Shown in pieces: positions 1 to 8,169 of a stretch of 24,036 nt of DNA. Where the stretch lies: positions 1 through 24,036 of the forward strand of contig DANO01000020.1 of NCBI GenBank assembly GCA_002497295.1, read 5' to 3'. The position numbers and the translations under genes are program-made. The notes under the pieces are model-generated. The model did no database searches, was not told the origin of the DNA, and worked only from the letters and a program-made list of their open reading frames with translations. This stretch comes from Euryarchaeota archaeon UBA171 (GTDB lineage Archaea > Thermoplasmatota > Poseidoniia > Poseidoniales > Thalassarchaeaceae). Every line of letters begins with the position of its first letter. The stretch's first letter is position 1.

Positions 1-1177
1 AAAGCAGGTATGAGGATAGAAGGAGCGCATAATGAAGTGTTTCGATTAAAGAAAAAGATGAGGTTTTTTCAGTCGGTCGATCGCCTTCGAATATCGTTAC
101 TTGTAGAATGCCCATGTCATTACCAAGTGCCATTGCTGCAGTTGAAAAACCAGGAGCTGCAGTAGTATATGTATCGAATTTAGTTGTGTGCATCCTTAGT
201 TGAGACGTTTGATTAAACACGCCCCAACCCCCATCTGGCGTGTTTGAAGGGATCCAAATCTCTATTGAACCATTTTTGAGATGATTGATTGACATCTCCC
301 CATTTGAATGGAATGAACTCTTTGAATCTTCGATACAAGTTATGTTATCACAACGCAATGAAATCCATTCTTCGGATGTTGCAAGGAATATTCGATCATC
401 GTATTGGAGTGGAAGAGCAGGTGAAAAACCATAGTTTTCTAAGGCGCTATTGTTGAGATACAATGTCGATCCTGTGGCTGTTTGAAGATGAATCAATAGA
501 CCATGTTGTGTTTCGATTGGAGCATGACGAATCTTTCCATCACCAATTGAAGTATTGGTCATAGTTCCATCTCGGTTGACCGAATAGAGCACACCCGTTT
601 CCGTTCCAACATGGTAGCCACTTTCTGAAATTAAAACTCCATTTCTCCAACCTACATCTTGGAATTCTACTCGTAGAAGTTGCTCTCCTGTTTCCAAACA
701 AAGTGCCGATAGCCCCTGTCGGGTTGGAACAACAACACGATCTTCATCGATCCCCAGTTTCCCTGTAATTCCAAGAACGTTCACTTCAGTTTGATGTTCC
801 CATACTAATGCTCCATTCAAAGGATTGAGTGCAGTTACCTTTCCATCTGCCCATGCAACGATCAGAAGGTTCTGCCATGTACCGCATGTTCCACTGCCCG
901 ATTCAATAAAGAGAAGTGGGGACATGTCGTGTTGAAGTGTGGTTTCGGAACGGAACGTCCACAGTTCATCACCAGAAAATAGATCAAACGAAGAGACTTG
1001 TGGCCGATCGTCTCCAATCCAGAACCCAGAGGTCCGTACATAGACTGAATCTTCGACAATAAGAGGTTGCGTCGTGATGTAACCGTTTCCAAATTCATGC
1101 TCCCATGAATAATTTGATTCTGCCTTTGTAAACGGTAAAAGGAGGACTAAAAGCAACAACAGAACAACACGTTTCAT
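1..1177 (-). CDS. Secreted PQQ-type beta-propeller protein (partial, runs off the left edge)
   Basis: The minus strand reads open for 392 codons from the ATG at 1177 to the window edge, so the C-terminus is missing. It begins with a strong signal peptide: MKR, then a run of Leu/Val, ending near KAES at about residues 19-21. The body contains repeated blades of the PQQ/quinoprotein type, with segments such as SSFDLFSGDELWTF, VTALNPLNGALVWEH and LSALCLETGEQLL, in which a small-residue turn with Gly precedes a Trp or hydrophobic strand. The visible end is hydrophobic (LHYALLLSSYLL) and could be the start of a C-terminal membrane anchor. The ATG overlaps the gatE stop as ATGA, so translation is probably coupled to gatE. 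Function is unknown: the family includes outer-surface scaffold proteins and quinoprotein dehydrogenases. I see no evidence for PQQ binding itself. Confidence 0.8.
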   Translation of the reverse strand, partial: MKRVVLLLLLVLLLPFTKAESNYSWEHEFGNGYITTQPLIVEDSVYVRTSGFWIGDDRPQVSSFDLFSGDELWTFRSETTLQHDMSPLLFIESGSGTCGTWQNLLIVAWADGKVTALNPLNGALVWEHQTEVNVLGITGKLGIDEDRVVVPTRQGLSALCLETGEQLLRVEFQDVGWRNGVLISESGYHVGTETGVLYSVNRDGTMTNTSIGDGKIRHAPIETQHGLLIHLQTATGSTLYLNNSALENYGFSPALPLQYDDRIFLATSEEWISLRCDNITCIEDSKSSFHSNGEMSINHLKNGSIEIWIPSNTPDGGWGVFNQTSQLRMHTTKFDTYTTAAPGFSTAAMALGNDMGILQVTIFEGDRPTEKTSSFSLIETLHYALLLSSYLL

Positions 1178-3252
1178 GCTGAATGCCTCTGGATGACAGT
1201 ACGAAGAACGGCACTCACTTCCTTGCCATCGACACCAGGACAGGCCCCCATAACAATTCCCATCAGTGGGCCCATTGCTCCCATTCCACGTTCTTTTACG
1301 AAGTCTAAACGTTCCAAAACAATGGATTCAACAATCGATTCAAGATCGCCTACATCCGCAGGCACAAGCCCATTTTCTTCAGCATACGCTTCAACTTCAC
1401 TGGATGAAATTTCTTTCATATCAGCAAAATGTTCGATCGCAGATTCGATTCCTTCTCTCGTAATTCCGCCGTTTTCACGAACGGTTAGGACTGTGGAAAG
1501 AACTGAAGGTTCGACTGATTCATGAACCAAAAGAAGCGATGCCCAAGCCTTTGTTGGAGTCAGATGTGATTTGAAAAAGACGTCGTCTAATTCTCGTGAA
1601 AGGAGTTGTTTGCATTGATCTTCAGACAGTTCCGTATCCTTCAACCGATTCAGTCGTTCATCTTGACTCATCGGTAAATTCCCTAAGATTTCAGCCCAAT
1701 GTTCATCACGAACAATTACTGGAGGGACGTCTGTTTCTGGATACATTCTCGCACCGCCAGGGAGAGGTCGCATTGGCATCGTGGTCCCATCATCCGGTTG
1801 GCCTTTCCTGATGACGACGTTCCTAACCTCCTGAGGGATTCTCAGGAAGGCCATTCTTGCACGCTCTGCAACAGCGCCCAATGCCAATTCTGCCTGCCAC
1901 GAAGGAGCGATACAAATCGCAAACGCATCAGAATTTTCCAATGATAGTCGAGTTCGTATTGAGTCGACATCATCTATTTCGAGACCATAGGCTGGAAGTT
2001 CATCAGAGTGTATGATGCCGTGTACTCCGGCTCTTTTAGCCGCGCCTGATAGTTCTCTTCCAAGACGTGGGAGTTGTGCGCCATTTGCATCTCTCTCCTT
2101 GGTTCCGAGATGGCCTGCGAGACCGGGTAGTGCTAGTACCATTACGCTCGATCCAGTGGACATTGCAGAGGTTATCATCTCTGATTCGACCCCATCCATG
2201 ATCTCAGAGATATCTTGGACCCTGCCTGGGATGATTCGATGGACATCCTCCCTAATTGACGCCTCCAAAGAAGAGTCATCCATTCTTCTATCACTGCTCA
2301 AAAGAGGGAAGTTATGATTGGTTCTGAGGGTGTTTGATAGTCGGTAAAAGTGAATCTGTCGAGCCATTTCTGATCTAATTATCCTGGGTATCCATCCAAG
2401 ATCTTGACAACCCTTGATCTCAACCCTGTCGCCACAGGCGATACTGACGTTCAGATCTTGTCTGATGCTTCCCAACCCTCTGCGTACACTACGAGTATCC
2501 CTAAGCCGCCTACCTAAGAATGAGGAAACCGACTTTGCGTGTTCGGGCGATGCTATGTCTGGTTCAGTTGCTATCTCAACCAGCGGTATCCCGAGACGAT
2601 CTAGAGAGTAGGTGACTTCGGTTCCCCTATCTGTGGTTTCTTCCCCCAATCTTCTTGCAGAGTCTTCTTCGAGGCAGATTACCGAGATTCCTATTTCGAC
2701 GTCATCGACCTCGAATCTTCCCCCTGTGGCGATTAGACTGGTTCTCTGAAAACCACTTGTGTTGGATCCGTCTACAACGGTTTTTCGCATTGTTTGAATG
2801 TTTTTTACGGGCGCGGCGTTGAACATTGCTGAAATGTGTAAAGTTGTATCTAGAGCGTCGGGATCAATCTGGAGAGGCGGGGCCTCGTCAAGTTCTATAA
2901 GTCCTGAATTGGGTGTCTGGAGGTATGTGAATGACCTATTCCTCATCTCTTCAAATCGAGCGGCTACATCTATTATGCCGGACTCTCCACGAGCTGCACG
3001 AAGACGTCTCTTGGCGGTCGCTCGAGGAGGGTTCTGAATTTGGTCTTCGGTTCCGTCATAGAGAACACCTGGTTGACGAGAGTGTAGTTTCCCGGAAGAG
3101 AGTTGCTGATGTATCTCAATACCGCACATGAAGCCCAACGAAATGGGGTCTAGAGAGTCCGGGTCACGGATATCGCCAATGGGCTCGCTCTCCGACATGA
3201 TGAGATCGAAGCACCGATTGCTCATAGGGTCAGCGGAATCAATCAGGCCCAT
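1174..3252 (-). CDS. gatE: Glu-tRNA(Gln) amidotransferase subunit E
   Basis: GatE works with GatD to convert Glu-tRNA(Gln) to Gln-tRNA(Gln) in archaea that lack GlnRS; GatE carries the kinase/transamidase and tRNA-binding parts. At 692 aa it is slightly longer than typical family members. The GatB/GatE catalytic cradle starts with CGIEIHQQL (43-51) and includes MRKTVVDGSNTSGFQRTSL (155-173) and the family motif RMYPETDVPP (502-511). The AspRS-like insertion that separates GatE from GatB lies at about 370-445 (GLAGHLG, then GVHGIIHSDELPAYG). A helical YqeY-type tail covers about 540-692. The start overlaps the end of mcm by 10 bases. In-frame ATGs at 3225 and 3198 are alternatives, and no clear ribosome site decides between them. 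The Cys residues expected in the K-L-F-C-x-C region are absent (KLHSRQP at 55-61). The partner gatD is not in the window. Confidence 0.95.
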   Translation of the reverse strand: MGLIDSADPMSNRCFDLIMSESEPIGDIRDPDSLDPISLGFMCGIEIHQQLSSGKLHSRQPGVLYDGTEDQIQNPPRATAKRRLRAARGESGIIDVAARFEEMRNRSFTYLQTPNSGLIELDEAPPLQIDPDALDTTLHISAMFNAAPVKNIQTMRKTVVDGSNTSGFQRTSLIATGGRFEVDDVEIGISVICLEEDSARRLGEETTDRGTEVTYSLDRLGIPLVEIATEPDIASPEHAKSVSSFLGRRLRDTRSVRRGLGSIRQDLNVSIACGDRVEIKGCQDLGWIPRIIRSEMARQIHFYRLSNTLRTNHNFPLLSSDRRMDDSSLEASIREDVHRIIPGRVQDISEIMDGVESEMITSAMSTGSSVMVLALPGLAGHLGTKERDANGAQLPRLGRELSGAAKRAGVHGIIHSDELPAYGLEIDDVDSIRTRLSLENSDAFAICIAPSWQAELALGAVAERARMAFLRIPQEVRNVVIRKGQPDDGTTMPMRPLPGGARMYPETDVPPVIVRDEHWAEILGNLPMSQDERLNRLKDTELSEDQCKQLLSRELDDVFFKSHLTPTKAWASLLLVHESVEPSVLSTVLTVRENGGITREGIESAIEHFADMKEISSSEVEAYAEENGLVPADVGDLESIVESIVLERLDFVKERGMGAMGPLMGIVMGACPGVDGKEVSAVLRTVIQRHSA

Positions 3253-5414
3253 TCGTACGTTCCCGTTTGTGGTTCGTATATGGCACCAGTCGTGGACAAT
3301 CTACTGATCACACTTCTAACTGTAGAGTCTGATATTCCTTTTATCAGAGCCGCATCTATGATTTGGCTCATTTTCATACGCCCTTCGTTCGCATCGGATA
3401 TCTCTTGCATGATTATTCTGACAAGGCTACTCTGCTTTTGCTTACTCATTCCAGTTTGGAACTCAGCTTCATCCCTGATGTTGGCTTCATCCCTCCAGTG
3501 CATGAATATGGCCTTGGCAACCTCAGCATCCACTACCGTCGCAGTTTGGCGGAGGTGTATCCTTGCATGGGCTTCTGTGAGGCGCATTAGAGCTTCGAGG
3601 GCTCTCGCAGTGACTGGTACCTCTGTTATCTCAGACTTATCCGATTGACTGATTCCATAATCGGAGCCTCTGGGATTATTCTGATTCCTGTTAAATGAAT
3701 TTCTTGTTTTGATGTAATACTTAACCAGAAGATTCTTTGCTTCATCATCGAGAGATGGATGAATATTTCGCTTTGCGTAAGCCACATATTTTCTCAGGAA
3801 GTTTGTCGTCAGGTGTTGTTTCTGGTCGTGTCCTATATCCATTATTTCTTCTGAGTCGGGAATGGGCTCGCTGCCCATCTTGTCTTCAATCTGAAGTTCG
3901 CTGACCCCTGAGGTCCTATTTTGGAGGATATGCCGTGCTATCTTTTCATCCAAACCCGGTTCTGGAGTGTCTTGAAGGAGCCATATCAAATCGAATCTCG
4001 AGGCCAGAGGTGTTTCCAGGCCGGTTTCTTTGAATGACTGCATTATACTCGCATTTGCTGATAGGGGGTCGAATCTTCCTGATTCTGGATTGGCTGCCGC
4101 GAGTACGGCGCATCGCGAGTTGAGTGTGGCTGTGATACCTCCTTTGGCGACTCTAATTTTCTGCTGCTCCATGGCCGGATGTATCGCACTTGTATCCTGC
4201 TTGCTTATTTTATCGAATTCATCAATGGCAGCAAGGCCCCTATCGGATAGGGGAAGCACGCCCGCTTCAAGTGCGAATCTCCCATCCGAAAAACCATCCT
4301 TCACAGCCGCTGCGGTCAGACCAGCAGCGGAAACTGACCCCCCCGATGTGAATTTTCCTCTTGGTGAGAGGTTTGACATGTAAGTGAGCAATTGAGATTT
4401 TGCAACCCCTGGATCCCCCATCAAGAGAATATGGATATCCCCCCTAGACCTGGTTCCGTCGCTCGAAACTCGAGCCACCCCTCCGAAAAGCTGCAGTGCA
4501 AGAGATCGCTTTACCCATCTTAGAACCGGTGTGGGGAATATGGATGGTGCGATTGAATCTACGAGGAGGTTTATCAGATCGTTGCTATTCCCATATTCCT
4601 TGACGAGTTTCTTGATTTTTTCTTCTTCTTCATCGTCGATGATTATCTCTGTAAAGGGTGTCGTCTCTGCCTCTACGCTCACCATCGAGTAAAATATCTC
4701 GAAAAGTGGTGTTTTCCTGGAGCCCTTTCTCTCCGAATGCATCTGCGGGATCATGTTCGCTATGATTCTGGTCCCAGGGAGGACGCTGTTAACCAGGTCG
4801 CCCTCGAGAATCACCATTCCCGTACTCGGTTGCGCGCCGCTCGGTACGCGTTCAGGGATCTCCTGAATCTCGATCTTCTGATTGTCCACGAGGGAGCACT
4901 TCTCCTTCATCAGAGTGAATTTTACTCGGCCTTTGCGCTCTCCGCAGCCTTCGCATTGTAGCGGCTCCTCAAGTTCCGTGTGATCGTGCTGTATGATCTC
5001 AGTCTCGTAATCACACGAACATTGGAAGACAGAACGGTGGATTCGAGGTTTGATCTCACTCACCTTGGTCACCGAGACTTCTGAACTGATGAGCTTCTGA
5101 ACATCGACGTGACCAATCCTCCTCAAATCTCTCCGACTATCGAGTGGTAGGAGATCGATTCTGATGAATGGTTCGATATCTTGGGCTCCCATCTCGATGC
5201 AATATGTCTTGAGAGCAGCAGACCCCTCTCTCAAGATGTGGGTCGGCTGATCGAGGAGCATATCTGCAAAATCTGGATCGAAGGTCTGAATTTGATGAAA
5301 AGAAAGTTCCATTTTATCAGCTTGGCCCGAGACTATTCTCTGAACCTCATCGGCCATTGTCTCTTCCAGAAATGACTTCCATCTCGGTCTTGCGTCTGGG
5401 GCGAGCATCGTCAT
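3243..5414 (-). CDS. mcm: Replicative DNA helicase MCM
   Basis: This is the hexameric 3'-5' helicase that unwinds DNA at the archaeal replication fork. Length (723 aa) and domain order are standard. The N-terminal A domain is followed by a zinc site with Cys 132, 134, 154 and 157, and the OB/hairpin region continues to about 240. The AAA+ core has Walker A GDPGVAKS (333-340), Walker B LAAIDEF (394-400), sensor region LAAANPESGRFDP (438-450) and an arginine finger in LASRFDLIW (R473). A C-terminal winged-helix segment ends in TGTYEWA. The core is uninterrupted, with no intein at Walker A, a common insertion point in archaeal MCMs. The ATG at 5414 is preceded by a GAGGAA ribosome site. gatE overlaps the 3' end. 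The divergently arranged upstream region has an origin-recognition-box-like element. Confidence 0.97.
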   Translation of the reverse strand: MTMLAPDARPRWKSFLEETMADEVQRIVSGQADKMELSFHQIQTFDPDFADMLLDQPTHILREGSAALKTYCIEMGAQDIEPFIRIDLLPLDSRRDLRRIGHVDVQKLISSEVSVTKVSEIKPRIHRSVFQCSCDYETEIIQHDHTELEEPLQCEGCGERKGRVKFTLMKEKCSLVDNQKIEIQEIPERVPSGAQPSTGMVILEGDLVNSVLPGTRIIANMIPQMHSERKGSRKTPLFEIFYSMVSVEAETTPFTEIIIDDEEEEKIKKLVKEYGNSNDLINLLVDSIAPSIFPTPVLRWVKRSLALQLFGGVARVSSDGTRSRGDIHILLMGDPGVAKSQLLTYMSNLSPRGKFTSGGSVSAAGLTAAAVKDGFSDGRFALEAGVLPLSDRGLAAIDEFDKISKQDTSAIHPAMEQQKIRVAKGGITATLNSRCAVLAAANPESGRFDPLSANASIMQSFKETGLETPLASRFDLIWLLQDTPEPGLDEKIARHILQNRTSGVSELQIEDKMGSEPIPDSEEIMDIGHDQKQHLTTNFLRKYVAYAKRNIHPSLDDEAKNLLVKYYIKTRNSFNRNQNNPRGSDYGISQSDKSEITEVPVTARALEALMRLTEAHARIHLRQTATVVDAEVAKAIFMHWRDEANIRDEAEFQTGMSKQKQSSLVRIIMQEISDANEGRMKMSQIIDAALIKGISDSTVRSVISRLSTTGAIYEPQTGTYEWA

Positions 5415-5480
5415 GGCATTTCCTCAGTCGGTCTACCGTGGTCATGAGAGGGGGCCTATCAAGAAACCGGAGGGCTTCGT

Positions 5481-5506
5481 ACCCCCCCTTTCTTCCAGTG
5501 GAGAAA
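5481..5506 (-). promoter_or_regulatory. Possible origin recognition box (ORB)-like Orc1/Cdc6 site upstream of mcm
   Basis: On the minus strand this stretch reads CTCCACTGGAA, five further bases, then a run of G. That matches the layout I recall for archaeal ORB/mini-ORB elements: a TCCA(C/G)TGGAAAC-like dyad followed at fixed distance by a G string. The 10-base core TTCCAGTGGA is at 5493-5502 and the C run (G on the minus strand) at 5482-5488. The AAC after GGA is not conserved. A poorer copy in the opposite orientation may lie at 5433-5454 (CCGTGG, then GAGAGGGGG). The match is from memory and was not scored against a motif model. Confidence 0.35.
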
Positions 5507-5603
5507 ACAGTGGTCTTTCATCTGCCTGATACCTTCTATTGCAATAATTTTGGATAATCTCCGACGTGGTAACCTTGAGAGACCGATTGGACCAAGGAGT
5601 GCC

Positions 5604-6032
5604 ATGGAACACACACGTTCAGGAAGTGATATCCTCGTTCGGCTCGACCCAGGGGAGGAAGTCCACACTGCTCTAAAACAACTAGCAAATGATCTTGCGT
5701 TTGATGCTGCTGCCATTACAAGCGGTATTGGTCGGACCCGTGATAATCAGTATGGTTACATGAATGAAGAAGGCGTCTACCAAAAACGGCCGTTGGATCC
5801 TCCCTCTGAGTTGGTGAGCCTTTCAGGCAATATTGCTCGTACGCAGGAAGGGGAGCCTTTCACCCACATTCACTGCTGTTGGTCGGACGACGAGAATAAT
5901 GTTCATGCTGGCCATCTTTTTCAGGCGACAGTCCACGTTGTGGCGGAAATTCACATCAGAGTCATGGATCATGCGTTGATGACGCGTTGTCCTCTCGCTG
6001 ATTTTGAGTTACTTGGCCTGAAATTTGAATAG
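5604..6032 (+). CDS. PPC/DUF296 domain protein (PD1-like)
   Basis: A single-domain protein of 142 aa from the ATG at 5604. That start is chosen because an AAGGAG ribosome site sits four bases before it (5594-5599) and the domain begins directly after; an upstream ATG at 5550 would add 18 unconserved residues. The PPC fold shows as VRLDPGEEVHTALKQLA, then ITSGIGRTRDNQYGY, LVSLSGNIAR, the metal-site-like FTHIHCCWSD and VHAGHLFQATVHVVAEIHI. In this family the His residues of HIH and GHL typically bind a metal in a trimer. Plant homologues are fused to AT-hooks and bind DNA, while free-standing prokaryotic copies have no settled function. It is divergent from mcm, and the alpha/beta hydrolase follows 14 bases downstream, probably in the same transcript. 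Confidence 0.85.
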   Translation: MEHTRSGSDILVRLDPGEEVHTALKQLANDLAFDAAAITSGIGRTRDNQYGYMNEEGVYQKRPLDPPSELVSLSGNIARTQEGEPFTHIHCCWSDDENNVHAGHLFQATVHVVAEIHIRVMDHALMTRCPLADFELLGLKFE

Positions 6033-6046
6033 AGAAATACAGTGAG

Positions 6047-6661
6047 ATGGCAGTGATGAGAGTCCTATTTGCCCACGGCCTGTGGAGTACTCCTGGTGGT
6101 TCGAAACCTGCCTACATGAAAGAAGTCCTGGGGTGGGATGTTTTCTGTCCGGACATGCGCAGGAATGGTTGGAGTATTTCCGCCCAGACCCTTACCATAC
6201 GTCAAGAGTTGGAATCTTCCGACGCTTTCGATGTCCTGATTGGTTCGTCCTTCGGAGCGCTTGCGATTGCCAATGCAGTCGAAGAATATGAAGGCGATTT
6301 TCGTCTTATTCTATTGGCACCGGCTTTCGGGGTGTATGACACACTGGCCTCGCAAATCGGGGATTCGTCAATGGAAACATGGAGGGAGGACGGAATTAGG
6401 TCGTTCGCCCCGCCAGATTGGGAGGAGGAGGTGCTACTCCCGTGGTCATTTATGGAAGACGCGCTGTCATGCGGATGGCCTGTACTTCAGCACAGAACTG
6501 CTATCCTACATGGTAGGGGCGACGAGGTGGTTCCTGTGGAAAACTCATACAGAGCAAGTAGAATCTCCGAAACAACCGATTTGATGGAAGTGGATGACGG
6601 ACACAGGCTTGCAGAGAGCCTGGACATGCTGCAAGGGCTGGTTTCCATGGTTCTAGCATGA
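6047..6661 (+). CDS. Small alpha/beta hydrolase (YqiA/UPF0227-like)
   Basis: A 204-aa compact alpha/beta hydrolase without a signal peptide, so probably cytoplasmic. It starts with the family-like strand VLFAHGLWSTPGGSK (6-20), carries the nucleophile elbow IGSSFGALA (Ser68), an acid loop HGRGDEVVP (Asp159) and a terminal histidine in DDGHRL (His186), which together make a complete catalytic triad. The overall layout resembles the YqiA/RBBP9-type group of small esterases; the substrate cannot be told from sequence. ATGs at 6047 and 6056 are both possible starts. It lies 14 bases after the PPC gene, and its TGA stop directly abuts the stop of livF on the other strand. Confidence 0.82.
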   Translation: MAVMRVLFAHGLWSTPGGSKPAYMKEVLGWDVFCPDMRRNGWSISAQTLTIRQELESSDAFDVLIGSSFGALAIANAVEEYEGDFRLILLAPAFGVYDTLASQIGDSSMETWREDGIRSFAPPDWEEEVLLPWSFMEDALSCGWPVLQHRTAILHGRGDEVVPVENSYRASRISETTDLMEVDDGHRLAESLDMLQGLVSMVLA

Positions 6662-7381
6662 TCAGTCATCATGGGTGCCTAGGAAGTACTGGCCGATTTC
6701 AGGATCTGTTAGAATGTGGTCTGCATCGCCTGTGTGGACTACCTTGCCGTTTGACATGATGTACCCCCTGTCCGATCTCGAGAGGCTTAGTCTTGCATTC
6801 TGCTCGACTATCAAGACAGTGATGCCTTGCTCTCTGAGAGCATCGATCCTCTCTATGATCTGTTGCTGATAAAGAGGTGAAAGAGCAGCTGTGGGCTCAT
6901 CCAAAAGGAGGAAGTTTGGATCTGATATCAGAGCTCTTGAGATTGCGAGCATTTGACGTTCTCCGCCTGATAGCGATGCTGCTAGATCATGCTCTCGAGA
7001 ACGAAGATCGGGGAACATATCTAGTGCTCTCTCGATTCTTTGACTGAGGATGTTTGCTGAGAGGGAGTTTCCGCCCATCTGGAGGTTTTCCTCGACTGAG
7101 AGGGAGGGGAATACGTTGTTCACTTGTGGCACGTAAGCGATGCCCATGTTCACGAGTTGGTCTGTTCGTATCCCTGAAACGCTCTTCCCCCTGTAGTTGA
7201 CCTGTCCGTCGTAATAGTCGGCTATTCCGAATATGGCCTTGATGAACGTGGATTTTCCGCACCCATTTGGGCCGATTATTGTGACAAACTCTCCTTCATC
7301 GATGTGTAGGTCTATGCCATACAATATCTGTACAGAACCGTATCCTCCCGTGAGTCCTTTTACGTCTAGAACTCGTGTCAT
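6662..7381 (-). CDS. livF: Branched-chain amino acid-type ABC transporter, ATPase LivF
   Basis: One of the two cytoplasmic ATPases that power the Liv importer. The protein is 239 aa, normal for LivF. It has Walker A GPNGCGKST (37-45), Q-loop VPQ (84-86), signature LSGGERQ (137-143), Walker B FLLLDEP (157-163), and VEQNA (192-196) in the switch region, which in LivF replaces the usual His context. The N-terminal LTGGYGSVQILYGIDLHI is the usual LivF opening. The start overlaps the livG stop by four bases (ATGA), so the two ATPases are translated together. It is the last gene of the operon and ends exactly against the convergent hydrolase gene. Confidence 0.95.
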   Translation of the reverse strand: MTRVLDVKGLTGGYGSVQILYGIDLHIDEGEFVTIIGPNGCGKSTFIKAIFGIADYYDGQVNYRGKSVSGIRTDQLVNMGIAYVPQVNNVFPSLSVEENLQMGGNSLSANILSQRIERALDMFPDLRSREHDLAASLSGGERQMLAISRALISDPNFLLLDEPTAALSPLYQQQIIERIDALREQGITVLIVEQNARLSLSRSDRGYIMSNGKVVHTGDADHILTDPEIGQYFLGTHDD

Positions 7382-8169
7382 TCCTTTTCGCCTCCGTCGT
7401 GGCCATCAGAGCCGAGGTATGCCTCTATGACATCTCGATTCGAACGTACTTCATCGGGTGTTCCTACCATTAGTATCTCACCCTCATTCATGACGACTAT
7501 CCTATCTACGCCTTGTCTCAGGATGAAATCCATGTTATGCTCGATTATCAGTACGGATATTCCGGTCTCGGAGACGATGTTTCGGAGATTGGAGAATATC
7601 TTCATCGCGAGGGGTCCTGCGACGCCTGCTACTGGCTCGTCAAGTAAGAGGAGTTGTGGGTCGCCCATCATGGAACGGCCGATGTCAACGAGTTTGCTTT
7701 GTCCGCCTGAAAGTTCACTTGCAAGGTTATGGGCCATATGCGGGACTTCGAGTTGATCGAGTACTGCATATGCCCTCTCCAGCCTCTGCATCTCTGATGG
7801 GTGGGTGCGTCCGGAACGCACAACATCGAAGAAACCGGGGGAGAACTGGTTTCTTGGAGGTACCAGAAGATTCTCGATGACGGTCATTTCACGCCACAGT
7901 CTCGTGTGCTGGAATGTCCTCGTCATCCCGAGATTTTGGATCTGGTCCGGTCGCATAGTTGAGACGTCTGTCCCGAAAATCTCCACAGTGCCAGCAGTTT
8001 GCTGAAGGAGTCCGCTTATGCAGTTGAACGTTGTTGATTTGCCACATCCGTTTGGGCCGATTAAACCGATGAATTCTCCCTCTTGAACCTCGAATGATAC
8101 TTCCTTTACAGCTACGAGACCCCCGAATTCTTTCCTGAGTCCATCAACGCGGAGTGCAGGCGGCTTCAT
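7378..8169 (-). CDS. livG: Branched-chain amino acid-type ABC transporter, ATPase LivG
   Basis: The second ATPase of the importer, 263 aa. It has Walker A GPNGCGKST (38-46), Q-loop in TRTFQHTRLW (Gln87), signature SGGQ (154-157), Walker B LLLLDEP (173-179), and the switch His in IIEHNMDF (His211). MTRTFQHTRLW and EHNMDFI are distinctive of LivG rather than LivF. The C-terminal tail continues into an acidic/glycine-rich end. The start overlaps the stop of the fused permease as ATGA, and its ribosome site GGAGG lies inside a small hairpin in the end of that gene. Confidence 0.95.
   Translation of the reverse strand: MKPPALRVDGLRKEFGGLVAVKEVSFEVQEGEFIGLIGPNGCGKSTTFNCISGLLQQTAGTVEIFGTDVSTMRPDQIQNLGMTRTFQHTRLWREMTVIENLLVPPRNQFSPGFFDVVRSGRTHPSEMQRLERAYAVLDQLEVPHMAHNLASELSGGQSKLVDIGRSMMGDPQLLLLDEPVAGVAGPLAMKIFSNLRNIVSETGISVLIIEHNMDFILRQGVDRIVVMNEGEILMVGTPDEVRSNRDVIEAYLGSDGHDGGEKE

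Noticed and set aside
3243..5414. Intein in mcm
   Set aside because: The Walker A to arginine finger distance is normal and the frame has no extra block.
5508..5520. A third ORB-like site at the second CAGTGG upstream of mcm
   Set aside because: Only CAGTGG matches; the flanking dyad and G string are missing.
5459..5716. An 85-codon minus-strand frame spanning the mcm upstream region
   Set aside because: It overlaps the PPC coding region, lacks a ribosome site and has no recognisable domain.
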